64,000 nt of DNA, from assembly GCA_963735445.1 (NCBI GenBank), contig CAVTLC010000053.1, positions 92,170 through 156,169 on the forward strand. The letters are read 5' to 3'. Source of the stretch: AP-15 sp963735445. Its GTDB lineage: Bacteria; Pseudomonadota; Alphaproteobacteria; ATCC43930; CGMCC-115725. Position numbers and translations under genes: made by a program. The notes beneath the pieces are model-generated. The model did not search any database and was not told the origin of the DNA. It was given only the letters and a program-made list of their open reading frames with translations. Shown piece by piece: positions 47,536-56,943 of this stretch (its first letter is position 1; the number at the start of each line of letters is the position of its first letter).

Positions 47536-48208
47536 GGGTTGCGATGTGGCGCTATGCGCGCGCGGCGAGGCCGGCGTCGAAGAAGCCGTAACGGCACTCG
47601 CCGGCACGGGGGTGAAGGCGCATGGCGGGGTCGTCGATGTGTCCGACACCCAGGCTTTGCGGCAGTGGGTCGCCGACGCGGCGGAGCATCTCGGCGGGCT
47701 CGATATTTTTGTCGCCAATGTCAGCGCGTTGGCGCAAGCGATGGACGAGGAATCCTGGCGCCGCAGCGTCGATATCGACATCCTCGGCACGATCGCCGGG
47801 GTCGAAGCCGCGATCCCGCTGCTCGAAAAATCCACCGCGGGGTCGATCGTCGTGATCGGCACGACCGGCGCCATCGAGATTGCCGGCGCACCCCGCCCCT
47901 ATGCGTCGGTCAAGGCGGCGCTCGTGCCTTACGTAAAGGCCCTGGCCCGCAACCTCGCTGCCAAGGGCGTGCGCGCGAACATGGTTTCGCCGGGGAACGT
48001 CTATTTCAAAGGCGGGGTATGGAACACCGTCGAAGAGAACAACCCGGAGGTGTTCAAGACGATGCTGTCGCGTAATCCGATGGGCCGCATGGGCACACCG
48101 CAGGAAGTGGCGAACGCCGTCGTTTTTCTCGCCAGTCCACGTGCCAGCTTTATCACCGGCACCAACCTGATTATCGACGGCGCACTGACCCAGCGGGTTC
48201 AGTACTGA
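47447..48208 (+). CDS. Short-chain dehydrogenase/reductase
   Basis: A 253-residue protein from TTG 47447, which follows AAAGGGGAGAAAA. NAD(P)-binding TGGSRGIGRAI is at residues 14-24, FVANVS stands in the NNAG position, and the catalytic YASVK is present; the usual Ser of the triad appears as Thr (VVIGTTGAIEIAG). It ends GTNLIIDGALTQRVQY. The substrate is unknown. The C-terminus is family-typical. It ends in a hairpin shared with the convergent gene. Confidence 0.88.
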   Translation: MDLGLNGKKAIVTGGSRGIGRAICELLADEGCDVALCARGEAGVEEAVTALAGTGVKAHGGVVDVSDTQALRQWVADAAEHLGGLDIFVANVSALAQAMDEESWRRSVDIDILGTIAGVEAAIPLLEKSTAGSIVVIGTTGAIEIAGAPRPYASVKAALVPYVKALARNLAAKGVRANMVSPGNVYFKGGVWNTVEENNPEVFKTMLSRNPMGRMGTPQEVANAVVFLASPRASFITGTNLIIDGALTQRVQY

Positions 48209-48230
48209 TGGGCGCCACGAGGGCGCCCAT
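48208..48230. terminator. Hairpin between convergent genes
   Basis: ATGGGCGCC pairs perfectly with GGCGCCCAT (9 bp, 5-base loop), directly at the SDR stop codon and 12 bases before the stop of the convergent gene. There is no T-tract on either side, so termination is plausible but not certain. The stem recurs at 49374-49399. Confidence 0.5.
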
Positions 48231-48241
48231 CTGAAACGCCG

Positions 48242-48856
48242 CTATACATGCTCGCGGGTATAGCGAGCGCGCTCGGCGGCAATCTGCTCCGGCGTATACA
48301 CCGGCGCGTTCTCGTCGAATGTCGTCCAGCCGCTCTGGCGATAAGCGGCGCTGCGCTCGGCGGGATCAACCCAACGGTAGCGCCCGAGAATTTCCCGAGC
48401 TAACGGCGCCTGGCCATCGGGAACGCGGGCCGCGACCAGCGTGCCGCCGCGGCGCACGCCCTCGGCGTAGAAATTCGCGTCGTGTTCGGGGACGCCGGCA
48501 CTTGTCAGCGAGCCCACCAAACCGCCCGCAGCACCGCCGACGACGGCGCCGCCCGCCGCACCGACCGCGGTCGCGACCAGCCAGCCCGCCGCCACGACCG
48601 GGCCGACGCCGGGGATTGCCATTAGACCGAGACCCGTCAGCAGGCCGCCGATACCACCGACCACCGCGCCGATGCCAGCGCCTTTTCCGGCGTCTTCGGC
48701 GGCGTTCGTGGTGTGGTCTGGGTTATATCGGTTGTCTGCATTGTTGGAGACGACGCTGATTTCGGAAGCTGGAATACCCGCATCCTCTAGAGCGCGCGTC
48801 GCAGAGATTGCATCGTCGTAGTTATCGTAAAGAGCAGTGACCGTCTGTGTCATCAC
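48242..48856 (-). CDS. YflT/general-stress-protein-like glycine-rich protein
   Basis: A 204-residue protein. The N-terminus (MTQTVTALYDNYDDAISATR, LEDAGIPASEISVVSNNAD) matches the general stress protein 17M-like fold. A long glycine-rich hydrophobic hairpin follows (GAVVGGIGGLLTGLGLMAIPGVGPVVAAGWL, GAAGGAVVGGAAGGLVGSL), then a second alpha/beta part (GVPEHDANFYAEGVRRGGTL). Probably stress-related and membrane-associated. The C-terminal tail is acidic and basic mixed. Function unknown. Confidence 0.7.
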   Translation of the reverse strand: MMTQTVTALYDNYDDAISATRALEDAGIPASEISVVSNNADNRYNPDHTTNAAEDAGKGAGIGAVVGGIGGLLTGLGLMAIPGVGPVVAAGWLVATAVGAAGGAVVGGAAGGLVGSLTSAGVPEHDANFYAEGVRRGGTLVAARVPDGQAPLAREILGRYRWVDPAERSAAYRQSGWTTFDENAPVYTPEQIAAERARYTREHV

Positions 48857-48898
48857 AGATCCTCGCTAAATCAATTCGGTTGCATGCCTTGGACGGCG

Positions 48899-49228
48899 TT
48901 ACTTGGCGACGACGTTGCCTTGATAGTCGAGGGCAACATGGACAGTGGTACCGTCCTTGGACGCGACCCCTCGCCAAATACCGTCTTTGTCTTTGGCAAG
49001 ACCGTTGACGTTCGAATAGCCGGCTTTCTCTATCCGAGACATTGCCTGTGATCGGGTAAAGCTGTTGGCGCCGGCAACCGGGGCACCCGGGTTGTTAGTA
49101 CTCGTGTTCGCGACCGCGGGTGTCCCAGCTTGGTGATTGGCGGGGGGAGCCATAGTCTGCGCCATCGCGCCCGAAGCCGCGCCGCTCAGGGCCGCCGCGG
49201 CAGCCATAGCCAAAATTCGTTTGAACAT
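48899..49228 (-). CDS. Small exported PepSY-like protein
   Basis: A 109-residue product with a Sec signal peptide (MFKRILAMAAAAALSGAASG, cleaving after AMAQ), a threonine/asparagine-rich linker, and a C-terminal fold (SRIEKAGYSNVNGLAKDKDG, IWRGVASKDGTTVHVALDYQ) like the PepSY-type periplasmic domain. Probably periplasmic. Function unknown. It lies 42 bases upstream of the YflT-like gene on the same strand. Confidence 0.65.
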   Translation of the reverse strand: MFKRILAMAAAAALSGAASGAMAQTMAPPANHQAGTPAVANTSTNNPGAPVAGANSFTRSQAMSRIEKAGYSNVNGLAKDKDGIWRGVASKDGTTVHVALDYQGNVVAK

Positions 49229-49373
49229 TATTGACTTCCATCATTGCTTCGCACAGGTCAAACATGTGCGTTCAACTTTCGGTTCCGACTCGAGTGCGAG
49301 GGCGCTTTCGCCCGCTCCGGGAAGCGGGACCGAGCGGCGGTTTGCGAAGCAGATGAACGTCTTCCGAAAACGA

Positions 49374-49399
49374 AATGGGCGCCATCTCTGGCGCCCATT
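49374..49399 (-). terminator. Intrinsic terminator of the amidohydrolase gene
   Basis: AATGGGCGCCA pairs with TGGCGCCCATT (11 bp, TCTC loop) 22 bases after the amidohydrolase stop. On the minus strand it is followed by the T-rich TTCGTTTTCGG. Confidence 0.7.
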
Positions 49400-49421
49400 C
49401 GACAGTCTGAGGCTTGTAGGA

Positions 49422-50562
49422 TTAGTTGATCAGCCCGTAGAACTTTCCAGCGTTTTCGCAGGTGATCTTGTGGACCACTTCGGGCGCGAGGCCGGCGAAT
49501 TGCTGCTCGATGTATTTTGAGGATTCCGGCCACACACCGTCGGTGTGCGGGTAATCCGAGCCCCACATCAGGGTTTCGACCCCCATCTCGTCGACCAGCT
49601 TGGCGCCGATCGGATCAAGCTGGAAGGTCGCCTTGCACTGGCGGCGCCAATACTCGCTCGGCTTCAATTTCATCAGATCGCGGAAGCGATCCTCGAATTC
49701 GAAATCCATGCGATCGAGCGCGTACGGGATCCAGCCGACACCGCTTTCGCCAAACGACACCCGCATGCGCGGATAGCGCTCCAGCACGCCGGCGCCGATC
49801 AGACGCCGCGATGATGTTGATCAGGCCCATTTGGAATGCCGACACGCCGGTGAACATAGCGGCCCGGCGGACATGGGCGGAAACGCCCTCGCGCGCCCGC
49901 GGCGAGGTTGTCGGGAAGGTGTGGAAATGCAATGGCAACTGCACGTCCTCGACGGCCTTCCACACCGGCTCCCATACCGGATGCCACATCGGCTCCATAT
50001 CCCACGAGCAGGATAGCTCGAGCCCCTTGATCCCCATCTTGGCGACCCGGTGGATCTCCCTGACCGCCTCCTCGATATCGCCATAGGGCAGACAGGCAAG
50101 GCCGATCTCGCGCTCAGGGTAGTGACTGCAGAAATCGACGAGCCAGTCATTGTAGATGCGCAGCATCTCGTTTGATGCTTCGCGGTCGTTGAGCCGCGAG
50201 GAAGCCCCGAGGATGCCATAGATGACCTCGGCGTCGACGCCGTCGCGATCCATGTCCTTGATCCGCAGATCCGGGTCGGTCGGGCGGCGAATGTCTTTTT
50301 TGCCGTCCTCGAAGAAACCGAGCTCGGCCATCTTGTCGACGCGATAGTTCTGGCCGGGGACATAGGGCGCACCGCCCGGACCGACGCCGTTTTTGAGCCC
50401 GAAATTGGCGCCGTTTTTGGCAACCCATTGCGGACCCTGCGGCCCGTCCTCGACATAGGGCATGCGGTCCTTGAGCTCTTGCCGCGCCTGCGAAACGAAC
50501 AAATCCGGCGGCATCCACGGCATGTCGAGGTGGCAGTCGGCCGAAATCCTGCGGTACTGCAT
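49422..50562 (-). CDS. Amidohydrolase-2 family metal-dependent hydrolase (one frame break)
   Basis: About 379 residues from ATG 50562 once one extra base near 49803-49806 is ignored (NIIAA, then IGAGVLERYPRM). The family marks are ISADCHLDMPWMPPD at the N-terminus, DRDGVDAEVIYGILGASSR, NDWLVDFCSHYPEREIGLACLPYGD, PLHFHTFPTTS with a metal-binding His, FGESGVGWIPYALDR and LMWGSDYPHTDGVWPES with the catalytic Asp. These are TIM-barrel enzymes such as ACMSD-type decarboxylases and hydrolases. The substrate is unknown. The 5' region to 50670 is not family-like. Confidence 0.85.
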
Positions 50563-50772
50563 GTCCTTCCCCGCGCTAGGTTGCGTATCGGCGTTGACTG
50601 TACTCCGTTGTGGCGCGGATTGCCCATCAATGCGGCCGCGCAGCGCCCGCAATTTTTGCAGATGCGGCATGAACCCAGTGCAACGCCGCCGCGAAATTGC
50701 GGTCGGCTTGCTTCGCCGCGTTAGATTGCGGCATGATCGTCGATGTGAGACGGAACCCGAGAGGAACCGAAA

Positions 50773-51225
50773 ATGCCCGATTCAGCGATGATTGAAACGA
50801 CGGATGCGAGCCGCAGCGAGGCGGCAGTCCGCATTGGCGGGCTGGACCATGTCGTTTTGCGGGTCGGCGATCTCAATCGCGCGATTTCGTTTTATCAGAA
50901 AGTCCTCGGCCTCCAGGTGGAGCGCGAATTGCAGCAACCGCGGCTGGTGCAATTGCGCGCCGGCGCATCGCTGATCGATTTGGTCCCGGCATCGGTCTCG
51001 CCGCACGAGGCGCCGGACAAGGCCGGGCGCAACATGGACCATTTTTGCGTGCGGGTTCTGGGCTTTGATGCGACGGCGCTAAAGGCGCATCTCGCAAGAA
51101 ACGGCGTCGATCCCGGCGATGTCCACGAGCGCTATGGCGCCGAGGGCTACGGCCCGTCGATCTACATCACCGATCCCGACGGCAACACCGTCGAGCTGAA
51201 GGGCGAGGCCACCCGCGGCTTGTAG
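50773..51225 (+). CDS. VOC-family (glyoxalase-like) protein
   Basis: A 150-residue protein after a GAGAGGAACC site. It has two beta-alpha-beta-beta-beta modules: IGGLDHVVLRVGDLNRAISF and YQKVLGLQVERE, then RNMDHFCVRVLGFD, and YGPSIYITDPDGNTVELKGE with the metal-ligand positions (His, Glu). This is the vicinal-oxygen-chelate fold. The substrate is unknown. It is followed 10 bases later by the hydrolase gene, probably in one transcript. Confidence 0.85.
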   Translation: MPDSAMIETTDASRSEAAVRIGGLDHVVLRVGDLNRAISFYQKVLGLQVERELQQPRLVQLRAGASLIDLVPASVSPHEAPDKAGRNMDHFCVRVLGFDATALKAHLARNGVDPGDVHERYGAEGYGPSIYITDPDGNTVELKGEATRGL

Positions 51226-51235
51226 GCGGCCAAGG

Positions 51236-52126
51236 ATGGCCGAGTTTTTCCCGGGTTTCGAGCAGCGCCGGATCAAGACTTCGGGCGCCGAGATCAATCT
51301 CGTCACCGGCGGCAAGGGGCCGCCGCTGTTGCTATTGCACGGCTACCCCCAGACGCATCTGATGTGGCGCAAGATAGCGCCGCGGCTGGCCGCCGAATTC
51401 ACCCTCGTGATCCCGGATCTGCGGGGCTATGGCGACAGCTCGAAACCACCGGCCGGCCCGGACAACGAAAACTACAGCAAGCGGGCCTTGGCGCTCGACC
51501 AAGTCGAGACGATGGCGGCGCTTGGCTTTGAGCGGTTTATGGTCGCCGGCCATGACCGCGGCGCGCGGGTCGCCCACCGTTTGGCGCGCGACCATGCCGA
51601 ACAGATCGAGCGCTTGGCCTTGCTCGACATCGTGCCGACGCTTTACCGCTTCGAGACGATCGACCAGAAGGCCGCGACCTCGAGCTGGCATTGGTTTTTC
51701 TTGATCCAGCCGAGAGGATTTCCCGAGCGGCTGATCGGCTCCGAGGCCGAGTTCTTTCTGCGCCATCAGCTCAGCGCCCTGCTGCGCGAGCCGGCCAAAC
51801 TCGAGCCGGAAGCGTTCGCCGAATATCTGCGCTGTTTCAAGAACCCGGAAACCATCCGCGCGACCTGCGACGAATACCGCGCCGGCGCCTCGATCGATCT
51901 CGAACACGACCGCGCCGATCGCGGCCGCAAGCTGACGATGCCCTTGTTGATGCTGTGGGGAAAACGAAGCTCACAGGGCAGCGGCTACGATGTGCTTGGC
52001 GTCTGGCGCGACCACGCCGAAAACGTTCGCGGCCATGCGGTCGACAGCGGCCATTTCATTCCCGAAGAAGCCCCCGACGACGCCTACCGCTCGCTGCGCG
52101 ACTTTTTCGCCAGCGACAGGGTTTGA
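51236..52126 (+). CDS. Haloacetate dehalogenase-like alpha/beta hydrolase
   Basis: A 296-residue alpha/beta hydrolase with the oxyanion segment LLLLHGYPQTHLMWRKIAP, the nucleophile elbow AGHDRGARVAHR (Asp nucleophile and the two arginines that bind the carboxylate in fluoroacetate dehalogenase), the SSWHWFFLIQ stretch whose His-Trp pair binds halide in that enzyme, and the catalytic His in SGHFIPEEAPDD. Together these favour a haloacetate/fluoroacetate dehalogenase over an epoxide hydrolase or esterase. The activity itself is inferred. Confidence 0.8.
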   Translation: MAEFFPGFEQRRIKTSGAEINLVTGGKGPPLLLLHGYPQTHLMWRKIAPRLAAEFTLVIPDLRGYGDSSKPPAGPDNENYSKRALALDQVETMAALGFERFMVAGHDRGARVAHRLARDHAEQIERLALLDIVPTLYRFETIDQKAATSSWHWFFLIQPRGFPERLIGSEAEFFLRHQLSALLREPAKLEPEAFAEYLRCFKNPETIRATCDEYRAGASIDLEHDRADRGRKLTMPLLMLWGKRSSQGSGYDVLGVWRDHAENVRGHAVDSGHFIPEEAPDDAYRSLRDFFASDRV

Positions 52127-52233
52127 TTTCACCAAACTGACGGGTTCGCGGTTACACTGTCGGCAAATGAGCGCTGCCGGGAGCGTAACCGTGTAGCGGA
52201 CGTGCCTTCCCCGCGAACGCGGAAAGGGAGGCC

Positions 52234-53223
52234 ATGAGGCGTCGAAGCATCCTGGGCGCGCTTGCCGCAATCGCTGCGGGAGCGGACTTCACGTCCGCGT
52301 CCACTGCTCAGCGGAAGGCGGTGCCGGTCGTCGGTCTCATCGGTCTCGGGTCGGCCGGTACGAGTGCATCGTTTATTGCAGCCTTCCGCCAGGGGCTGAG
52401 CGACACCGGCTATACCGAAGGGCAAAATCTGGCGATCGAATACCGCTGGGCGGAGGGCCGCTATGATCGCTTGCCCGCTCTGGCCGCCGACCTCGTCGGC
52501 CGCAAGGTCGACACGATCGTGACCAGCAGTACGGCTGGGATACAGGCGGCGAAAAACGCAACCTCGACGATCCCAATTATCTTCACCGGCGGGGCCAACC
52601 CGGTCGCAGAGGGCTTTGTCGCTAGTCTCGCCCGGCCGGGTGGCAATCTTACGGGTGTCACCCTCCTCACCGTTGGGCTGATGCCTAAGCGGCTCGAGCT
52701 GCTCTTTGATCTCGTTCCCAAGGCCAAGTTGATCGCTCTGCTCGTTAACCCCAGCAATGCTGCGAATGCCGAGCGGATGATCGGAGAAATGCGCGAGGCG
52801 GCCGGCGCGAAGGCGGCGCAGCTGCATGTCTTAAAGGCCGGTAAGGAAAGCGAGATCGACGCCGCGTTCACAGCTCTCGTCCAACTTGATGCCGACGCGC
52901 TTGTCATCGGCGCGGACCCCCTCTTTTATGACCGGCGCGAGCAGCTCGTCGCGCTGGCAGCACGCCAATCCGTTCCCACGATGTACGAATGGCGCGAGTT
53001 TGTCGCAGCCGGCGGCCTGATCAGCTATGGAACCAGTCTGGCCGGCGCGTGGCGGCAGGTCGGGATATATGTCGGCAAGATCCTCAATGGCGCCAAGCCG
53101 GCCGACCTACCGGTTCAGCAACCAACGAAATTCGAGCTGGTCGTCAACCTGAAAACCGCCAAGGCGCTCGGACTGACGGTATCGCCATTGATGCTGGCGC
53201 AGGCCGACGAGGTCATCGAATGA
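52234..53223 (+). CDS. ABC-type substrate-binding protein (first of two tandem copies)
   Basis: A 329-residue exported protein after a GGGAGGCC site. The N-terminus has a signal-like RRRSILGALAAIAAGADFTSA segment, then VPVVGLIGLGSAG, FRQGLSDTGYTEGQNLAIEY, RWAEGRYDRLPALAADLV, TSSTAGIQAAKNATSTIPII and ARPGGNLTGVTLL. This is the ABC_sub_bind family (TrpX-like) of periplasmic binding proteins. No permease or ATPase gene is next to it. Its stop overlaps the start of the next paralogue (ATGA). Confidence 0.88.
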   Translation: MRRRSILGALAAIAAGADFTSASTAQRKAVPVVGLIGLGSAGTSASFIAAFRQGLSDTGYTEGQNLAIEYRWAEGRYDRLPALAADLVGRKVDTIVTSSTAGIQAAKNATSTIPIIFTGGANPVAEGFVASLARPGGNLTGVTLLTVGLMPKRLELLFDLVPKAKLIALLVNPSNAANAERMIGEMREAAGAKAAQLHVLKAGKESEIDAAFTALVQLDADALVIGADPLFYDRREQLVALAARQSVPTMYEWREFVAAGGLISYGTSLAGAWRQVGIYVGKILNGAKPADLPVQQPTKFELVVNLKTAKALGLTVSPLMLAQADEVIE

Positions 53224-54203
53224 GGCGCCGCGAGTTGATATTGCTGTTCGGTGGCGCGATGACCGCGTCGCGCGCCCTCCGCGCGCAGCAGAAGACGATG
53301 CCAGTGATCGGTTATCTCAACGGCACCTCGCCCGGCCCGGCTGCGCCGTTTGTCGCCACCTTCCGACAGGGACTGAGCGAAACCGGCTATGTCGAGGGAC
53401 AGAATGTGGCGATCGAATACCGCTGGGCGGAGGGTCGTTATGATCAGCTGTCCGGATTGGCGGCCGACCTTGTCGACCTGAAGGTCGACGTAATTGCAAC
53501 CAGCGGCGGCGATCGATCGGCACTGGCAGCGAAACACGCGACCTCCACGATCCCGACCGTCTTCACCATCGGCGGCGACCCGGTCGAGCAAGGCCTAGTC
53601 GCCAGTCTCGCTCGGCCCGGTGGCAATCTCACCGGCATCAGCGTTTTCGCCATCAAGCTGAACCCCAAGCGGCTTGAGCTGCTGTCCGAGCTGATTCCCC
53701 ACGCCGGTGTGATCGCCCTGCTGGTGAACCCGAACAGCCCGAATGCCGAGCGCGTGATGCACGATGTGCTGGAAGCGGCGCGCCAGAAGGGGTTGCAGCT
53801 TCATATCCTGAAGGCGGGCACCGAAATCGAGATCGACGCCGCCTTTGCCTCTCTCGTCCAGCTACGAGCCGGTGCGCTCGTCATCCACGCCGATCCGTTT
53901 TTTATCAATAGCCAGCGTGAGCAGCTCGTGGCGCTGGCGACGCGCTATGCCATTCCAATGATCTCCGGATCGCGTGAATTTTGCGCGGCCGGTGGCCTGA
54001 TAAGCTATGAAGCGGACTTGACGGCACTCAATCGCCAGGCCGGTAATTATGTCGGAAAGATCCTCGCGGGCGCGAAGCCCGCCGATCTACCGGTCCGGCA
54101 GCCGACCAAATTCGAGCTGGTGATCAACCTCAAGACCGCAAAGGCGCTCGGTCTCACGATCCCACATTCGATCCTCACCCGCGCCGACGAGGTCATCGAA
54201 TGA
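53220..54203 (+). CDS. ABC-type substrate-binding protein (second tandem copy)
   Basis: A 327-residue paralogue starting at ATG 53220 inside the ATGA overlap. It repeats the family blocks (FRQGLSETGYVEGQNVAIEY, RWAEGRYDQLSGLAADLVDL, HATSTIPTVFTIGGDPVEQG, SLARPGGNLTGIS) and ends LTRADEVIE like the first copy. The signal region is RRRELILLFGGAMTASRALRA. The two are clearly similar and arose by tandem duplication; the middle ligand-contact segments differ, so the ligands may too. No transporter partners are present. Confidence 0.88.
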   Translation: MRRRELILLFGGAMTASRALRAQQKTMPVIGYLNGTSPGPAAPFVATFRQGLSETGYVEGQNVAIEYRWAEGRYDQLSGLAADLVDLKVDVIATSGGDRSALAAKHATSTIPTVFTIGGDPVEQGLVASLARPGGNLTGISVFAIKLNPKRLELLSELIPHAGVIALLVNPNSPNAERVMHDVLEAARQKGLQLHILKAGTEIEIDAAFASLVQLRAGALVIHADPFFINSQREQLVALATRYAIPMISGSREFCAAGGLISYEADLTALNRQAGNYVGKILAGAKPADLPVRQPTKFELVINLKTAKALGLTIPHSILTRADEVIE

Positions 54204-54239
54204 TCACTGTGGACAGCAGTACCTGAGGCGGGGCAGTCA

Positions 54240-55022
54240 TTAAGCGGTTGCGGCGCCGTCGACCGGGAGTGCGGCGCCGGAGACGAATGACGCTTCGTCG
54301 GAGATCAGGAACAGCGCGGCGTTGGCGATTTCCTCGGGCTTGCCGGTGCGGCGCATCGGTATTTGCTGGCTGCGCCGGATAACCAAGGCCTCCTTGTCCT
54401 GGTCGCCGGGCATCTGTTGCTGGTCCGGGCGGGCGACAAAGACCCGCAGCATCGGCGTGTCGATCGGGCCGGGGCACACCGCGTTGACGCGGATGTTGTC
54501 GGGCGCCAGGCGCTTGGCGAGCGAGCGGACAAACCCGACGACGCCAAATTTGGCCATCGAATAGACCGGGCTGAACGCCGAGCCGACCAGCCCCGAAGTC
54601 GAGGCGGTGTAGAGCAGGGCGCCGCCGCCGCGGGCGCGCAGTTCGGGGATCGCCGCTTCGGTCGTCACCAGCACGGTGCGCAGATTGAGCCCGATCGCGA
54701 TGTCGAAATCGGCCATGTCGATGCCTTCGATCGACGCTGGGCCGGGGTGGCCGACATGGTTCCACACAAAGTCGAGCCCACCAAAGGCACTAGCGGTGCG
54801 GCGCACGATGGCGCGGGCGAACTCGTCATCGGTCAAATCGCCGACCAATGCCAATGCCCGGCCGCCCGCCGCGGTGATCTCACCGACGACGGCGTCGACC
54901 CCGGTCTGATCGATATCGACGACACCGACCGCCGCCCCCTCGCGGGCAAAGCGCAAGGCGCCGGCGCGACCCATCCCCGAAGCCGCAGCACTGACAATGC
55001 CGATCTTCCCTTCGAGCCGCAT
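54240..55022 (-). CDS. Short-chain dehydrogenase/reductase
   Basis: A 260-residue SDR with a modified glycine motif SAAASGMGRAGALRF, the acidic cofactor position VVDIDQTG suggesting NAD, VWNHVG in the NNAG position, TASTSGLVGSAFSPVYSMAKF with Ser, Tyr and Lys, and the VNAVCPGPIDTPML loop. It is 39 bases after the acyl-CoA synthetase on the same strand and the last gene of that operon. Substrate unknown. Confidence 0.88.
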   Translation of the reverse strand: MRLEGKIGIVSAAASGMGRAGALRFAREGAAVGVVDIDQTGVDAVVGEITAAGGRALALVGDLTDDEFARAIVRRTASAFGGLDFVWNHVGHPGPASIEGIDMADFDIAIGLNLRTVLVTTEAAIPELRARGGGALLYTASTSGLVGSAFSPVYSMAKFGVVGFVRSLAKRLAPDNIRVNAVCPGPIDTPMLRVFVARPDQQQMPGDQDKEALVIRRSQQIPMRRTGKPEEIANAALFLISDEASFVSGAALPVDGAATA

Positions 55023-55061
55023 ATTGTCCTCCCGTTGAAAACTGCTTTGACCGCCAAAGGC

Positions 55062-56854
55062 TCAGGCCGCGATACCCTTGCCCTGGTCGATGGCGGCGCC
55101 ATAGGCTTCGCGGATCGCGTGGCGCTTGACCTTCAGGGTCGGGGTCATTTGCCCGTTGGCGATGGTAAACGGCTCGGTCGCGATGACGAAGCGGCGAACC
55201 CGCTCGACCGGCCCCAGACCACGATTGACCCGCGCGATCACGGCGCCGATCGCCTTAGTAAATCGCGGATCGCCAGCAAGCAGGGCAACATCGGTCGGGA
55301 TCCCGTTCTCGGCGGCGAAACCGGCGATGAACTCGGCATCCGGAACCAGCACCGCGACAAGGTACGGCCGCCGGTCGCCAAACACGATTGCCTGGGCAAT
55401 TTCCGGCTCCAGCGTTAAATAGCCCTCGACCCGCGCCGGCGAGATCATCTCGCCGCCCGAATTCTTGATAAAGTCGCGCTTGCGGTCGGTGATGCAGATA
55501 TAGCCGTCGTCGTCGATGTGGCCGACATCGCCGGTGTGCAACCAGCCCTCGACCAATGCCTGCGCCGTCGCCTGCGGGTCGTTCCAGTAGCCCTTCATGA
55601 CGTTGTCGCCGGCGACCAGGATCTCGCCATCCTCGGCGATCCGGACTTTGACGCCGTCGAGCGGCGGGCCGACTGTTTCGATCTTGATCCGGGTCGGGGT
55701 GTTGCAGGCGATGACCGGGGCGGCCTCGGTCTGACCATAGCCTTGCAATAGCCGCACACCGAGGGCCAGGAAAAAACTGCCGATCTCCGGGTTCAGCGCT
55801 GCCCCGCCCGAAACCATCGCCTTGAGCCTGCCGCCAAAACGACGGCGCACATCGGCCCGCACGACCCTGTCGAGCAGCGGATCAGCCAGACGTTCGGTCA
55901 GGTTCGGCGCCGCATGCGCTGCCCGTTTGCGGCCGATCGCCACCGTCTTATGGAACATCCGCCGTGCGATCGCGCTTTTTCGCTCGACGCCGAGCGTGAT
56001 CCGCCGGTGCATCGTCTCATAAAGCCGCGGCACCGCGGTCATGATCGTTGGCCGCGCTTCGAGCAGATTGGCGGCAAGCGTCTCCGCCCCCTCGGCAAAA
56101 TAGATCTGCGCACCGATCGAGATCGGAAACATCATCCCGGCGGTGTGCTCGTATGAATGCGACAGCGGCAGAAAGCTCAAAAACACCTCGTCGCCGAGAC
56201 CGAGCATTTCGAGGAGCCGATAGGCGCCACGGCAGTTCGCAAGGATGTTGCGATGGGTGGTCATCACCCCTTTGGGGATGCCACCCGTACCCGAGGTAAA
56301 GATCAGGCAGGCGACGTCATTGGGGTCGAGCGCGGCGATATGCGCGCCGCGATGTCGTCGGACGCCGCGTCGCCTTGGCTCAGAACTTCATCCCACGTCA
56401 GGAGATCGACGGCGCTCGCCTGCCCGGCTGCCGGTTCGATCGCGATCACGCTGTGGACGGTCTCGGCCTGGTTCGCCGCCGCCAATACCCGCGCCGACAA
56501 AGGCGGCCTGGAGACGATCACGGCCGAGGCGCCGCTCGTTGCGAAAACGTGCCGGTGGTCTTCGACGGTGTTGGTGACGTAGGCCGGCACCGTGATCGCC
56601 CCGGCGCTCATGATCGCAAGATCGGCGATTACCCATTCCGGCCGGTTTTCGGCGACGAGCGCCACCCGATCGCCGCGGCCGATGCCGAGCGATGCCAGCC
56701 CGCGCGCCAGCCGTCGTGCGTCGCGCGCCGCCGCGGCCCAGCTGATCGGCTGATACTGGCCGCCGTGTTTAGCCCATAAAAACGGCTTCTCCCCGAGCCG
56801 CTCGGCCTGTTCGAAAAACATCGCCGGCAGGCTGCGGCAATTGTCATAATCCAT
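55062..56854 (-). CDS. Long-chain acyl-CoA synthetase (AMP-forming), one frame break
   Basis: About 598 residues from ATG 56854 if one missing base near 56335-56345 is restored. The N-terminal part ends in AARIS and continues as IAALDPNDVACLIFTSGTGGIPKGVMTTH, the AMP-binding P-loop. Later motifs are LPLSHSYEHTAG, LLQGYGQTEAAPVIACNTPT, EGWLHTGDVGHIDDDGYICITDRKRDFIKNSGGE and FTIANGQMTPTLKVKRHAI with the catalytic Lys region. It activates a fatty or related carboxylic acid to its CoA thioester. It lies between the acoC-like gene and the SDR. Confidence 0.87.
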
Positions 56855-56943
56855 TGCTGCCCGGTCCTCCCGGCCGCTCTCTTTGACTTGTCGACCTTTA
56901 ACTTGTCGACCGACCCGAATGTGAGCTTTGGGGCGGCTATCCC

